Of a DNA stretch of 64,000 nucleotides, positions 10,045 through 18,950 are shown piece by piece. The notes beneath the pieces are model-generated. The model had not been told where the DNA came from. It did not search any database and saw only the letters and a list, made by a program, of their open reading frames with translations. Made by a program: the position numbers and the translations under genes. The number at the start of each line of letters is the position of its first letter. Position 1 is the stretch's first letter. Source of the stretch: Brevibacillus laterosporus (GTDB taxonomy: Bacteria > Bacillota > Bacilli > Brevibacillales > Brevibacillaceae); contig CP033464.1 of NCBI GenBank assembly GCA_007833815.1, positions 4,892,001 through 4,956,000 of the forward strand, written 5' to 3'.

Positions 10045-10248
10045 TTATTTTACTGCTGGAGTCTCGTACGGTAATCTGTCAGAGATGATCTCTTCTAAAG
10101 ATTGCCCTACAAATTTTTTAGAGAAAGGTTTTTCAATCTGCATATCATTTTCTTCACGAAGTTGACGCGCACGCTTAGATGCAAGTGTCACCAATGTGTA
10201 TTTGCTACCTACTTTATCTACAAGTTTATCAATAGATGGATATAACAT
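10045..10248 (-). CDS. rpoZ: RNA polymerase omega subunit
   Basis: Small RNAP subunit that aids assembly of beta-prime. The 67-residue product begins [13 protein letters not shown] and contains the conserved [16 protein letters not shown] helix. A full AAGGAGG site precedes the ATG. The C-terminus is short, as in Bacillales omega. It follows gmk by three bases. Confidence 0.95.
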   Translation of the reverse strand: MLYPSIDKLVDKVGSKYTLVTLASKRARQLREENDMQIEKPFSKKFVGQSLEEIISDRLPYETPAVK

Positions 10249-10251
10249 GTA

Positions 10252-10866
10252 TTATACCTCCTTAAGCCATTTCAAAAATTTATGAACCTGACGATCTTTT
10301 TTCAAATGCTCGGCTGTTACGATGGATTTAATCTTTTCACAAGCGTGAGAGATCTCATCATTAACGACAACATAATCATATTGATTCATCATCTCAATCT
10401 CAGTACGCGCCATCGCCATCCGATTCTTAATGGATTCTTCCGTTTCCGTTCCACGTCCAACAATGCGGTTTTGTAACTCTTCCAGATCAGGAGGTGCTAA
10501 GAATAAGAAAATGCCTTGTGGGAACTTTTCTTTTACCTGCATGGCGCCTTGCACTTCAATTTCTAGGATGACATCTCGACCAGTAGCGAGCGTGTCTTCT
10601 ACAAAACGTCTAGGCGTTCCATAGTAGTTACCGACATACTCTGCCCATTCAAGAAGGTCATCTTCTTCCATCATACGCTTAAACTCTTCTTTTTCTTTAA
10701 AGAAATAGTTTACCCCATCCACTTCATTCATACGTGGTTGTCTGGTTGTCGCAGATACAGAGTAGACAAGTTGCGGCATATATTCTCGAAGTGCCTTACA
10801 AACCGTTCCTTTACCCACTCCTGATGGCCCCGACAAAACTAACAGAAGGCCGTGGTCCTTATCCAT
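10252..10866 (-). CDS. gmk: Guanylate kinase
   Basis: Phosphorylates GMP to GDP. The P-loop [10 protein letters not shown] is near the N-terminus, followed by TTRQPR and the [13 protein letters not shown]-binding segment. Starting at MDKDHGLL gives 204 residues, the family length; GGAG is 14 bases upstream, rather far, and an in-frame ATG that overlaps the remA stop is an alternative start. Part of the yicC-remA-gmk-rpoZ transcript. Confidence 0.94.
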   Translation of the reverse strand: MDKDHGLLLVLSGPSGVGKGTVCKALREYMPQLVYSVSATTRQPRMNEVDGVNYFFKEKEEFKRMMEEDDLLEWAEYVGNYYGTPRRFVEDTLATGRDVILEIEVQGAMQVKEKFPQGIFLFLAPPDLEELQNRIVGRGTETEESIKNRMAMARTEIEMMNQYDYVVVNDEISHACEKIKSIVTAEHLKKDRQVHKFLKWLKEV

Positions 10867-10888
10867 AATCTTTGTTTCAACTCCTACC

Positions 10889-11149
10889 TTATTCATCAGA
10901 CTCGTCATCTTTATTGGTTAGACGTTGGGCAACCGTTTCTGGTTGTACCGCTGATAAGATGACATGATCACTATCTGTGATAATCACAGCGCGCGTTCTA
11001 CGTCCGTATGTAGCATCCACAAGCATGTTGCGATCCCTTGCCTCTTGTATAATTCGTTTAATTGGTGCGGATTCAGGACTTACAATCGAGATGATACGAG
11101 TTGCATTCACGATATTTCCAAATCCGATATTTATCAACTTAATCCCCAT
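10889..11149 (-). CDS. remA: Extracellular matrix regulator RemA (DUF370 family)
   Basis: DNA-binding regulator of biofilm matrix and osmoprotection genes in Bacillus. The 86-residue product starts [15 protein letters not shown] and contains the hallmark [11 protein letters not shown] and [13 protein letters not shown] segments. The internal ATG with AAGGGTG upstream is chosen over a Met four codons earlier. It is embedded between yicC and gmk as in Bacillus. Confidence 0.94.
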   Translation of the reverse strand: MGIKLINIGFGNIVNATRIISIVSPESAPIKRIIQEARDRNMLVDATYGRRTRAVIITDSDHVILSAVQPETVAQRLTNKDDESDE

Positions 11150-11167
11150 AGAGACTGGCACCCTTCC

Positions 11168-12046
11168 TCACTCAACGTTCTGCACTTGTTCCCTCATTTT
11201 TTCCAGTTCGGTCTTCACTTCAACTGCCAAGCGCTGAATCTGTAAATGATTCGCTTTTGACGCGATGGTATTAGCCTCTCTGTTCATCTCTTGCAACAGA
11301 AAGTCCATTTTGCGTCCAATAATCTCCGAGCTATGTATTTGCTCTAACAATTGCTCACAATGACTTAACAAACGCGTAATTTCCTCGGAGATATCGGCCT
11401 TTTCAGCAAATAATGCCACCTCTTGAAAGATTTTAGATTCATCTAGCATAGGATCTTCCATGATTTCATCAAGGCGATTTTTCAGGCGATTGCGATACTG
11501 CTCTCTTACTTCTGGAGCAATATCTTGCAAAGTGTGGGTCGTTGACTTAATGTAAGCGAGGCGTTGTTTCAGATCAAGCTGCAAGCGATTCCCTTCTGTA
11601 CTCTTCATGACATAAAGTTCAGCTAATGCAGCATCTGTTGCCTCATCTAATAGCTGTTCCACCTCTTCATCAGATAGCTCAGGTATACTGGCTTCTACCA
11701 AAACACCAGGCATACGCATGAGATCTTTTACGTGAAGGGTTTCAGGCAGACCAAAGCGTTCCACTAGCTGTTTGGCTGCCGTGACATAGTATTGCGCTGT
11801 GCTCCAATCAATTTGAACCCCAGAGGACTCGTCCCGAACGGCTTCTAGCGAGACGGTTACATCTACTCGCCCACGGCGCACTTTCGTTGCAATCCGTTTT
11901 TTCACTCGTTCTTCGTGCATGGTCCAGACTTTGGGCAAACGAACAATGATCTCACAAAAACGATGATTGACCGTGCGCATTTCCACCGTCAAACGCATAG
12001 ATCCACGTTCTATTTCTTTTCGGCCGTAGCCTGTCATAGAAATCAT
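11168..12046 (-). CDS. yicC: YicC/YloC-family endoribonuclease-like protein
   Basis: The 292-residue protein starts with the family hallmark MISMTGYGRKE and includes TVNHRFCEI and the C-terminal GRKMDFLLQEMNREANTI typical of the YicC_N and DUF1732 domains. E. coli YicC is known as an endoribonuclease; the role in Bacillales is less clear. It heads the remA-gmk-rpoZ transcript behind a near-consensus sigma-A promoter. GGGTGG precedes the ATG. Confidence 0.92.
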   Translation of the reverse strand: MISMTGYGRKEIERGSMRLTVEMRTVNHRFCEIIVRLPKVWTMHEERVKKRIATKVRRGRVDVTVSLEAVRDESSGVQIDWSTAQYYVTAAKQLVERFGLPETLHVKDLMRMPGVLVEASIPELSDEEVEQLLDEATDAALAELYVMKSTEGNRLQLDLKQRLAYIKSTTHTLQDIAPEVREQYRNRLKNRLDEIMEDPMLDESKIFQEVALFAEKADISEEITRLLSHCEQLLEQIHSSEIIGRKMDFLLQEMNREANTIASKANHLQIQRLAVEVKTELEKMREQVQNVE

Positions 12047-12080
12047 CTGGTTCCACCCACAGACATAAAATCGTTAATTT

Positions 12081-12110
12081 ATTATAGGAGAGAATACAGC
12101 CTAGTGTCAA
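12081..12110 (-). promoter_or_regulatory. Sigma-A-type promoter of the yicC-remA-gmk operon
   Basis: On the minus strand TTGACA (12110-12105) and TATAAT (12086-12081), both perfect hexamers, are separated by 18 bases and lie 35 bases upstream of the yicC ATG. Confidence 0.8.
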
Positions 12111-12208
12111 CTTGACTTCCAGCTACAAAATTGCTGTTACTACTTGGGTTGATCTCCCCTGTATGCTACACTGAGGAAATAGCTACTGCTAGGTAGAGGA
12201 AGCAAGAG

Positions 12209-13948
12209 GTGAAGAATGTGGCTTTTGACGGATTAGTAACTAGAGCGGTTGTCCATGAGCTATCCATGCTCGTAGGAGCCCGTATTACGCGTATACATCA
12301 ACCGCATCCGAGCGATATCGTTATGCAGGTGCGTTCAACTCAAGGTACCTTAAAATTATTACTATCAGCAAATCCAACTTATCCACGCATGCATTTGACT
12401 TCAGAAGAATTTACGAATCCAAAAGAAGCTCCGATGTTTTGTATGTTGTTACGAAAGCATTGTGAAAACGGCGTCATTGAAGCCATCACACAAGATGAAA
12501 TGGAACGGGTTATCTACATTGATCTAAAATCCCGCGATGAACTTGGAGATACCACTAGAAAACGTATTGTGATTGAGATCATGGGGCGCCATAGCAATAT
12601 CATTTTGCTAGACATTAAGACTGATATGATTCTAGATGGGATTCACCATGTTTCTCATGGGATTAGCCAGTATCGACAAGTATTGCCAGGTCGAACCTAT
12701 GTGGCTCCCCCTGCCCAAAATAAGCAGAATCCATTAACCGCAAGTGAACAGGATTTTGTAATGACGCTCCAATGGAACGAAGGAAAACTGGACAAACAAC
12801 TGGTCGATCGTTTTAGTGGGCTTAGTCCCCTGATAGCAAGAGAGCTTGTTTCACGAACAGCACTACCAACGCGTGACGCGCTTTGGAACGAATTCTCGAC
12901 CTTTATGCAACAAATGAATCTTCATCGCTACAAGCCTGTGATTGAGACCACTGCGGAAAAAGCAGCCTTCTCCATTACTTCTCTTACTCATTTGGGAGAG
13001 AGAGAAAGCGAGGCTTTCCCATCAATCAGCGAATGCTTGCAACGCTTTTATGAGCATAAAGCAATGCGAGACGTGGTTAAGCAAAAGGTACAAGATTTAT
13101 TGCGATTGGTAACAAATGAAAAGAACAAAAACGAGAAGAAAATTGAAAAGTTGCGTCATTCCATTGAAGACGCACACGAGGCTGAACGCTATCGCCTTTT
13201 CGGTGAACTGATCCTTTCTCATATGCATCAAGCAAAAAAGGGAGATACGGAGCTTATTGCTACCAACTGGTACAGTGAAAATGCTGAGACAATCACTATT
13301 CCGCTAGACATTTTAAAAACACCGTCGGAAAACATGCAAGCTTACTATAAAAAATATAACAAAGCGAAGGCCAGCCTAGCATTCATTGAAGAGCAGATTA
13401 GCTTAGCTAAACAGGAAGTCATCTATCTAGATGGCATACTTGTGCAATTGGCACACGCTACCTTAGTAGAAGCAGAAGAGATTCGTGATGAGCTGGTGGA
13501 ACAAGGCTATCTGCGCAATCGCAATAAACGCGGCTCCAAAAAGAAAAAGGAGACTACCCCAACACTTGATGCCTACTATTCATCAGATGGCATCACGTTA
13601 CTGGTCGGTAAGAATAACAAACAAAATGAATATCTGACTAATAAACTGGCAGCTAGCTTTGAGACATGGTTGCACACCAAAGACATCCCCGGTTCTCATG
13701 TGGTCATCAGATCCCGCACGGTAAGTGATCAAGCTTTATATGAAGCAGCCATACTAGCTGCGTATTTCAGCAAAGCTCAACAAGGTAGTAAAGTTCCAGT
13801 CGATTACACCTTGATCCGCCATGTAAAAAAACCAAATGGCGCTAAACCTGGCTATGTAACATATGAACAACAAAAAACGTTATTTGTTACTCCAGATGCT
13901 ACCCTAGTTGCCCAGATGAAAAACAATCCGGCAGCAGAACTAAAGTAA
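12209..13948 (+). CDS. rqcH: Ribosome quality-control protein RqcH (NFACT family, Rqc2 homologue)
   Basis: Binds stalled 50S-peptidyl-tRNA complexes and recruits tRNA-Ala to add alanine tails to nascent chains. The 579-residue protein shows NFACT-N (FDGLVTRAVVHEL near the start), a long coiled-coil middle (about 290-440) and the NFACT-R domain with SDGITLLVGKNNKQNEYLT. The start is a GTG with AGAGGAAG upstream; MKNVAFDGLV matches family N-termini. It is divergent from yicC; in B. subtilis yloA lies in the same neighbourhood and orientation as yicC, so the orientation here differs. Confidence 0.93.
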   Translation: MKNVAFDGLVTRAVVHELSMLVGARITRIHQPHPSDIVMQVRSTQGTLKLLLSANPTYPRMHLTSEEFTNPKEAPMFCMLLRKHCENGVIEAITQDEMERVIYIDLKSRDELGDTTRKRIVIEIMGRHSNIILLDIKTDMILDGIHHVSHGISQYRQVLPGRTYVAPPAQNKQNPLTASEQDFVMTLQWNEGKLDKQLVDRFSGLSPLIARELVSRTALPTRDALWNEFSTFMQQMNLHRYKPVIETTAEKAAFSITSLTHLGERESEAFPSISECLQRFYEHKAMRDVVKQKVQDLLRLVTNEKNKNEKKIEKLRHSIEDAHEAERYRLFGELILSHMHQAKKGDTELIATNWYSENAETITIPLDILKTPSENMQAYYKKYNKAKASLAFIEEQISLAKQEVIYLDGILVQLAHATLVEAEEIRDELVEQGYLRNRNKRGSKKKKETTPTLDAYYSSDGITLLVGKNNKQNEYLTNKLAASFETWLHTKDIPGSHVVIRSRTVSDQALYEAAILAAYFSKAQQGSKVPVDYTLIRHVKKPNGAKPGYVTYEQQKTLFVTPDATLVAQMKNNPAAELK

Positions 13949-14074
13949 ATTAGGAAGTTACAGTCAATCCTCCTCCACTTATCTTTACCTATTGCATATC
14001 TATAACGCTTCCGTTTCATACTACCCATATATGTGACTCAAGCGGTAGATATCGTAGCGAACGAGGGTGAAGAC

Positions 14075-14575
14075 ATGGAAGTAATTGGGATAGTACAAAC
14101 AGACGTGAATGAGTTCAGTATTCTATTTGAACCAGATAAAAACAAACAGCAAAACCAACAAGGAAAGCAGAGTGAATCTGGACAAAATCAGCAGGGTCAA
14201 CAGGATCATAGCCAAGATGACGACAGCGATTTTTTCAATTTTCTTGGTGGGGATATTTTACAAGAAACAGGTAATTCTAGAAAAAATCAATCAAATCAGC
14301 AACAAAGCGAGCCACAGGAAATGGTTGTCCGAATTAAGGGAATCCCTGAGGGGCAAAAAGCGACATTTTTGCAAATGTACCAGATCGTAACGGATGCGCA
14401 GCAACAAACCGATTTGGAGCAACAGCTAACGATCGTAAGTATTGAAGATAACAGCGGTCAGCAAAATCAACAAGGGAATCAAAATCAGCAACAACAGGAT
14501 AACACTAAGAAAAAGTCATCTAAAGATCAAAACAACAAACAACAAAGCAAAAACAAACAGCAATCTCAAAATTAA
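14075..14575 (+). CDS. Glutamine/asparagine-rich small protein of unknown function
   Basis: I do not recognise this 166-residue protein. It has a short N-terminal segment (MEVIGIVQTDVNEFSILFEP), a Q/N/S/D-rich low-complexity stretch, a more ordinary core (VVRIKGIPEGQKATFLQMYQ, about residues 88-130) and a second Q/N/K-rich tail of about 45 residues. GAGGGTG seven bases before ATG 14075 decides the start over an upstream GTG. No signal peptide or transmembrane segment is visible. It stands alone, ending in its own terminator. Confidence 0.75.
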   Translation: MEVIGIVQTDVNEFSILFEPDKNKQQNQQGKQSESGQNQQGQQDHSQDDDSDFFNFLGGDILQETGNSRKNQSNQQQSEPQEMVVRIKGIPEGQKATFLQMYQIVTDAQQQTDLEQQLTIVSIEDNSGQQNQQGNQNQQQQDNTKKKSSKDQNNKQQSKNKQQSQN

Positions 14576-14604
14576 TGAGAATAAAAGCTTATTACACAAC
14601 AAAA

Positions 14605-14635
14605 ACCTGGAGCAATTGCTCCAGGTTTTTGTTTC
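14605..14635 (+). terminator. Rho-independent terminator after the Q/N-rich gene
   Basis: AACCTGGAGCAATTGCTCCAGGTT forms a perfect hairpin, followed by TTTGTTTCG on the plus strand and preceded by an A-run that would serve the other strand. Confidence 0.85.
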
Positions 14636-14671
14636 GTATGTAGAACGCCCCGCTCTGCCGTCTTGCTATAC

Positions 14672-14805
14672 ATGTTTCTTTTAACCTGAAAGACCAGGTG
14701 GGTGACTCAGCCGCCCGTTTGCCTTCCCAGCGTCCCATACAGGAGGTGGGCCTGGCAGTAGGTAACAGCGTTCTGTCTCCCTAGAAACACTTAAGGTTAA
14801 AAACA
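14672..14805 (+). ncRNA. Candidate structured small RNA, possibly a 6S RNA
   Basis: No open frame explains this GC-rich island in an AT-rich gap. Its ends pair: TTTTAACCT (14679-14687) with AGGTTAAAA (14794-14802). The interior contains a bulged hairpin, TGCC-tt-CCCA (14720-14729) with TGGG-cct-GGCA (14747-14757), and CCAGG/CCTGG complementarity. A TATACAT box at 14667-14673 could be the -10 of a promoter just upstream. A long rod with a closing stem, an open middle and a terminal hairpin is the 6S RNA architecture, but the identification is from shape and memory only. Size would be roughly 130-190 nt. Confidence 0.45.
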
Positions 14806-15046
14806 TATTAGCTCAACGCACATCGCAGGAATATGCTATACATCGGTTGTATTTGAAATCCTATCACAAATGGTGATCGGAATCAACTTTTTATAGAAAT
14901 GTTACCTAAGGATTTATGTATATCATATCACTTCTGCTTTTGCTGGACAAGGCTTCTGTTACGGATATTTCAGATGCATAGTAGATGATGGACAGGGATT
15001 CTATATCATGAGGGGATCTCTGTCATCAATAACATCGAACAAAGCA

Positions 15047-15077
15047 AGAGAAGCGCCTAAAAAGCGCCTCTCTTCCC
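15047..15077 (-). terminator. Hairpin after the Cys/His-rich gene
   Basis: AAGAGAAGCGC pairs with GCGCCTCTCTT across a CTAAAAA loop, just past the stop of the minus-strand gene at 15087. The U-tract is weak. Confidence 0.5.
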
Positions 15078-15086
15078 CAAAATTAA

Positions 15087-15311
15087 CTAGCATTTTTTAT
15101 GACAGTGGTGATGGTGTCGATGGCGATGTCCGTGTTCGCAGCTGTCTCCATCTCCATCAAAAGCTGGTGCTTCACAAACTGTTCTGTGGAAAGGTACACA
15201 TTTGCAAACTTTTCTCCAATGTTTCGTAGTATGGCAATTTTCGAAGCCACCATGACCTCCCATATGACAACAACTTGATCTTCTTCTTCTTCTTCTGCAT
15301 CCACAACCCAT
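15087..15311 (-). CDS. Small cysteine/histidine-rich protein, possible spore coat component
   Basis: The 74-residue product is extraordinarily rich in Cys (about 11) and His (about 12), beginning MGCGCRRRRRRSSCC and ending with a run of HRHRHHHHCHKKC. Two minus-strand frames overlap here; I prefer this one because AAAGGATG sits eight bases before its ATG and because the composition is not what a random frame would give. Such composition is typical of spore coat crust or metal-binding proteins; the family is not identified. It is monocistronic with a hairpin downstream. Confidence 0.6.
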   Translation of the reverse strand: MGCGCRRRRRRSSCCHMGGHGGFENCHTTKHWRKVCKCVPFHRTVCEAPAFDGDGDSCEHGHRHRHHHHCHKKC

Positions 15312-15512
15312 GAACTCATCATCCTTTCTTTGTCTGATACGTTACCAAATTATGTACAGATTGATGTTTGTGATTGGTACAGCTGTCTAGTGCAAACAAA
15401 ATCAGCTAATGTACCGGAGACATCCGTCTATTTTTATCGCTTTTTTTCGTACATGAGCCTACTTGGACTAGGAGATACTATAAATAACACACGAAAAAGG
15501 GGTGACGTAAGC

Positions 15513-15683
15513 ATGGGCGAACATAGCCGTTTTCGCGAGGGAGAGAAATCACCAAAGAATCAAGTCTATATCGAAATCGGAGAAACAGGCTCTGGTGTAG
15601 AGGACCCAATGATCATTGACCTAAAAAAGGGGGAAAAATTCCCAGCTACACGAAATAAAAATCGAGTGTGGACTCAAAAGTAA
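15513..15683 (+). CDS. YjzC-like small protein
   Basis: The 56-residue protein MGEHSRFREGEKSPKNQVYI... matches the YjzC family pattern: a G-E-x-x-x-F start, the VYIEIGETGS motif and a GEKFP...N-x-W-T end. The function is unknown. ATG 15513 follows AAAAGGGGTGA; the frame is open further upstream but without a site. It ends in a strong terminator. Confidence 0.85.
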   Translation: MGEHSRFREGEKSPKNQVYIEIGETGSGVEDPMIIDLKKGEKFPATRNKNRVWTQK

Positions 15684-15703
15684 GCTTTTCTTACTGTACA
15701 ATA

Positions 15704-15742
15704 TAAAAAAGTCACAGCCCTTGCTTGGGCTGTGACTTTTTT
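15704..15742 (+). terminator. Rho-independent terminator after the YjzC-like gene
   Basis: AAAAAAGTCACAGCCC pairs perfectly with GGGCTGTGACTTTTTT around a TTGCTT loop; it ends in six T on the plus strand and is symmetrical enough to work for both strands. Confidence 0.9.
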
Positions 15743-15792
15743 ATGTAACCTTTTTATCAGCTTTTTACTTCATTATTCTTCTTATCTAATAC

Positions 15793-16032
15793 TTATACTT
15801 CTTCATCTTCCTCGTCGTTGTCTTCTTCATCACCGCTTAGATAGATCATGGTCACTCCAAGCTCCTCCAACAAACGAATTACTTCTTTATTTAGTGTTTC
15901 ATCTGCCAATAGTCCAAGGCTTTCCACCAATTCCAATTCCTCTAGATCACCTGACTTTGCATCATAAATAAGTTCAAGGATTTCCGTCATCCGTTTCTCT
16001 TTTAGCGTATCTATTATCTCTTGTTGGGTCAT
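15793..16032 (-). CDS. Small acidic protein resembling sigma-70 region 1.1
   Basis: The 79-residue, strongly acidic protein ends in DEEDNDEEDEEV. Its central part (LLADETLNKEVIRLLEELGV followed by TMIYLSGDEED) resembles by eye the region 1.1 domain at the N-terminus of housekeeping SigA (helix, then a LGEQGVEL-like turn, then an acidic linker), but no other sigma regions follow. AAAGGTGG precedes the ATG. It is divergent from the DUF309 gene. The function is unknown; an RNAP- or DNA-mimic role is speculation. Confidence 0.7.
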   Translation of the reverse strand: MTQQEIIDTLKEKRMTEILELIYDAKSGDLEELELVESLGLLADETLNKEVIRLLEELGVTMIYLSGDEEDNDEEDEEV

Positions 16033-16131
16033 TTTTATCCACCTTTATCTAATGAATTGTATTCCCGCTCTACATCGGGGTCGTCCATCCATTATAATAG
16101 AGAAAAACATGGATTAACAGGAGCGAATCAT

Positions 16132-16665
16132 ATGTATCCTTCTGCTTATGTAGAATTTTTACTTCATTTTCATACGGATCGAGATTACTTTGAATGTCAC
16201 GAGATTTTAGAGGAATACTGGAAGTCACTCCCTCCAGAAATACGTACGTCTACATGGGTATGTCTTATTCAAGTAGCTGTCGCTCTTTATCATCACCGTC
16301 GTGGTAACTTTAGCGGGGCAACAAAATTACTTCACAATGCCTCCAAGTTGGCGATTTCGAACAAAGAGGAGCTTCATCACTTAGGCATTGACGTGGATTC
16401 CTTCAAACATCTACTTAAGGAACGTTTGCAGGTCGTTATGGAGCAAAAAGCGTATCACAGCATGAATCTTCCCTTAACCAGTGAAAGCCTTCTACAGCAG
16501 TGTAGGGAGCTTGCTAGTAGCCGCGGATTAGTTTTTGGTAGCATCAGCAACCTTGCCGATGACTATCTCTTACACAAGCACACCCTACGTGATCGTAGCG
16601 AGGTTATTTTGGAACGCAACCATAGACTTATGCAAAAGAAAGGACAGGACGAAAAACCATTGTAA
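16132..16665 (+). CDS. DUF309 domain protein
   Basis: The 177-residue protein has the DUF309 hallmark FHTDRDYFECHEILEEYW near the N-terminus and HHRRGNFSGATKLLHNA following, as in B. subtilis YpuF. The biochemical role is not established. AGGAG precedes ATG 16132, and a TATAATAG box about 40 bases upstream may be its -10. The frame is open further upstream but without a better site. Confidence 0.85.
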   Translation: MYPSAYVEFLLHFHTDRDYFECHEILEEYWKSLPPEIRTSTWVCLIQVAVALYHHRRGNFSGATKLLHNASKLAISNKEELHHLGIDVDSFKHLLKERLQVVMEQKAYHSMNLPLTSESLLQQCRELASSRGLVFGSISNLADDYLLHKHTLRDRSEVILERNHRLMQKKGQDEKPL

Positions 16666-16741
16666 AGAACTTGTACCTATTGTAAGACAGTTTCCTTAGC
16701 TAGGAGTGGTTTTGCTCACTTCTGGCTAGGGGAATCCTGTT

Positions 16742-17458
16742 TTACAATACATAGCGAAGCATCATATACATTAAAGCCCAATCCGCAAATAAATGACTGA
16801 TCCACGTCGGGTAGATACTTTGATACGTTCTCCTCAACCATCCCCAAAACATCCCGGTCACAAAAACCAAGAAAGTAGCAAGCAATCCTATCTGAGCACC
16901 AAATAAAGTAGCACCAATGATAAAATGATACAACGCATAAAAAAAACTACTAAGTAAAATAGCCTTAGATAGGGACATATTATAAAGCAAACGTTCTAGC
17001 AGAAAGCCTCTCCATAACAACTCTTCCAAAAGCGAGTTGCCGACTGTCATATATAGGGCAAACCACCATTTGGACCCATCAGTTAATCCCCAGGAAAACA
17101 GCTTGAGGCGCATCCACTCTGTAGACATCCCTGACAACAGTAATAGATGGAAGCCAAAGCAAATGAGCATAAACAACAGAATTCCCGAAATGATTCCCCA
17201 CCAGATTCCTTTTAGCTTTCTTTCCTGATGCCTATGCAACCCCCATGCTTCTCTCCACTTTACCGCCAAGTTCCCTTCCCAACAGGCATGAAAAATTGGA
17301 ATGATAAGACAGGTCACGAAATGAAATCCAACAAAAGTAATAAGTAAGCTATGTCTCTCTACCAGTCCATAGAATATAGTGAGGGTCGCAAAGCAGCTAT
17401 AGCATATAAGTATTAATAAAGGATGCCTTTTCCTTTTTTCTACTTTGCTTGTACACAT
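16742..17458 (-). CDS. CPBP-family intramembrane metalloprotease (CAAX/Abi)
   Basis: The 238-residue integral membrane protein has about seven hydrophobic segments. The conserved CPBP motifs are visible: EELLWRGFL (EExxxR, about residues 140-148), a first His in LYHFIIG and a second in ISHLFADW. Members process prenylated or other membrane substrates, or confer bacteriocin immunity; the substrate here is unknown. The ATG follows GGAGGGGG. It is monocistronic, divergent from the MFS gene. Confidence 0.85.
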   Translation of the reverse strand: MCTSKVEKRKRHPLLILICYSCFATLTIFYGLVERHSLLITFVGFHFVTCLIIPIFHACWEGNLAVKWREAWGLHRHQERKLKGIWWGIISGILLFMLICFGFHLLLLSGMSTEWMRLKLFSWGLTDGSKWWFALYMTVGNSLLEELLWRGFLLERLLYNMSLSKAILLSSFFYALYHFIIGATLFGAQIGLLATFLVFVTGMFWGWLRRTYQSIYPTWISHLFADWALMYMMLRYVL

Positions 17459-17645
17459 GTAAAAACCCCCTCCACCTAGATTTCTACTCTAGTGTGCGAT
17501 GTTTATTCCCTTTCTATTTGTTATGAATGAAAAATTACGAGTTCGCATAGATAAGAAAAAAGCCAAAAATAAGATATGCCTATTTATGTAAAAATTGGTA
17601 TAATAATAACACTGAAACATTTTACCTACACATTCAGGATGAGGG

Positions 17646-18875
17646 GTGGTCATTATTTTATCACGGAATAAATCTTACTTATGCTTGGTTGTAGGTGAGG
17701 TTATCGCTGGTACAGGCATGTGGATCGGAATTATCGGAAACCTTAAATTTTTGCAACATTTGTTTGATTCCGATTTTTTAAAAGGTTTATTGTTAATGGT
17801 GGGTCTCTTTGTCAGTCTGTTCTTTTCCCCTAAAGCTGGCGAATGGATCGATCGTTTTTCGAAAAAGCATGTGTTGTTTTATGCCACCTTGATTCGCTGT
17901 TTAGCACCCATTTGTATGTTATTTGCGATTCATTACGATTCTGTAGGTTGGATGATTGCCTCGTCCATTTTTATTCAATTAGCTGCCACATTCTATCAAC
18001 CAGCTGCCCAAGCATCTATTCCATTAATTGTGCCAGCTGAGGAATTACTCCGTGCCAACGGGTTTTATGTAAATGCTTCCACGCTCGCAAGAATTGGGGG
18101 AACGGCGATCGGTGGGATATTGATTGGCTTTATGCAATTATGGACGCTGTATAGCATTACACTCGCCTGCTATTTTGTCCTTATTCTTTTCATTCTTCCT
18201 GTTCATATCCCTGTTATCAACTCATTAAAAACAGCTGGTAAAGTCATTAAAATGCCTTTTCGAGAGGTTTTCTCCTTGCTTAAATCAGATCGGACGCTAA
18301 GTCTTGGTCTTACGAATGCATTGGTTGTCTCTTATTTCGTAGGTGGCTCCAATCTATTAGTTATCAATTTCAGTGAGATGCTAAAAGTGCCCGGCTTGAT
18401 GGGCTGGATTTATACAACAGAGGGACTCACAGCACTTATTGCTGGTGTTCTGGTCAAACGTTTTTTTGGAAAAACGAATTTGGTCATGTCCTCCACCCTG
18501 TTCCTATTTTTGTTGGCATTGTCCCAAATTGGGATGGCTATGTCGTACGACTTGGTTCCATTACTTTTATCTTATACGCTATTCGGGTTCTGTTTTGGGA
18601 CGGTTGTACCTCTTAATGCCACCCTCTTTCAAAAACAATTGCCTGCTGAATCACGTGGACGCTTCTTTTCCTTTAAAACCATGCTAGATCGTGCTTGGTT
18701 CTTACTATCACTAGCTGGCACTGGTCTTTGTCTTGATCTGATGGGCATTCACTCTTATTTATTCGCGATGGGCTTCGCTTCTCTTGTTGTCGGTGGTCTT
18801 TCCTACTACTATGGCAAGCGACATGCCCTAGATGTCCGGCAAGTTTCAGAAGCACCTCCTGCTAAAATGGCATAA
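17646..18875 (+). CDS. MFS efflux transporter (DHA3-like)
   Basis: The 409-residue protein has about 12 hydrophobic segments and an MFS signature GEWIDRFSKKHVL between TM2 and TM3 (the D-R-x-x-K loop). General resemblance is to proton-driven drug exporters; the substrate is unknown. The start is a GTG with AGGATGAGG upstream; it is the best available but not certain. It ends in a terminator. Confidence 0.8.
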   Translation: MVIILSRNKSYLCLVVGEVIAGTGMWIGIIGNLKFLQHLFDSDFLKGLLLMVGLFVSLFFSPKAGEWIDRFSKKHVLFYATLIRCLAPICMLFAIHYDSVGWMIASSIFIQLAATFYQPAAQASIPLIVPAEELLRANGFYVNASTLARIGGTAIGGILIGFMQLWTLYSITLACYFVLILFILPVHIPVINSLKTAGKVIKMPFREVFSLLKSDRTLSLGLTNALVVSYFVGGSNLLVINFSEMLKVPGLMGWIYTTEGLTALIAGVLVKRFFGKTNLVMSSTLFLFLLALSQIGMAMSYDLVPLLLSYTLFGFCFGTVVPLNATLFQKQLPAESRGRFFSFKTMLDRAWFLLSLAGTGLCLDLMGIHSYLFAMGFASLVVGGLSYYYGKRHALDVRQVSEAPPAKMA

Positions 18876-18950
18876 CTGCTTATTCCCATCGAATGGGTAA
18901 AAGCAGGGCACTCATGTTTTGTATTTTGTCACAATTCCAAAACTTAGAGA

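Noticed and set aside
15083-15322. 79-codon minus-strand frame overlapping the Cys/His-rich gene
   Set aside because: Its ATG pair coincides with the ribosome-binding region of the Cys/His-rich frame, which has better spacing and a strongly non-random composition.
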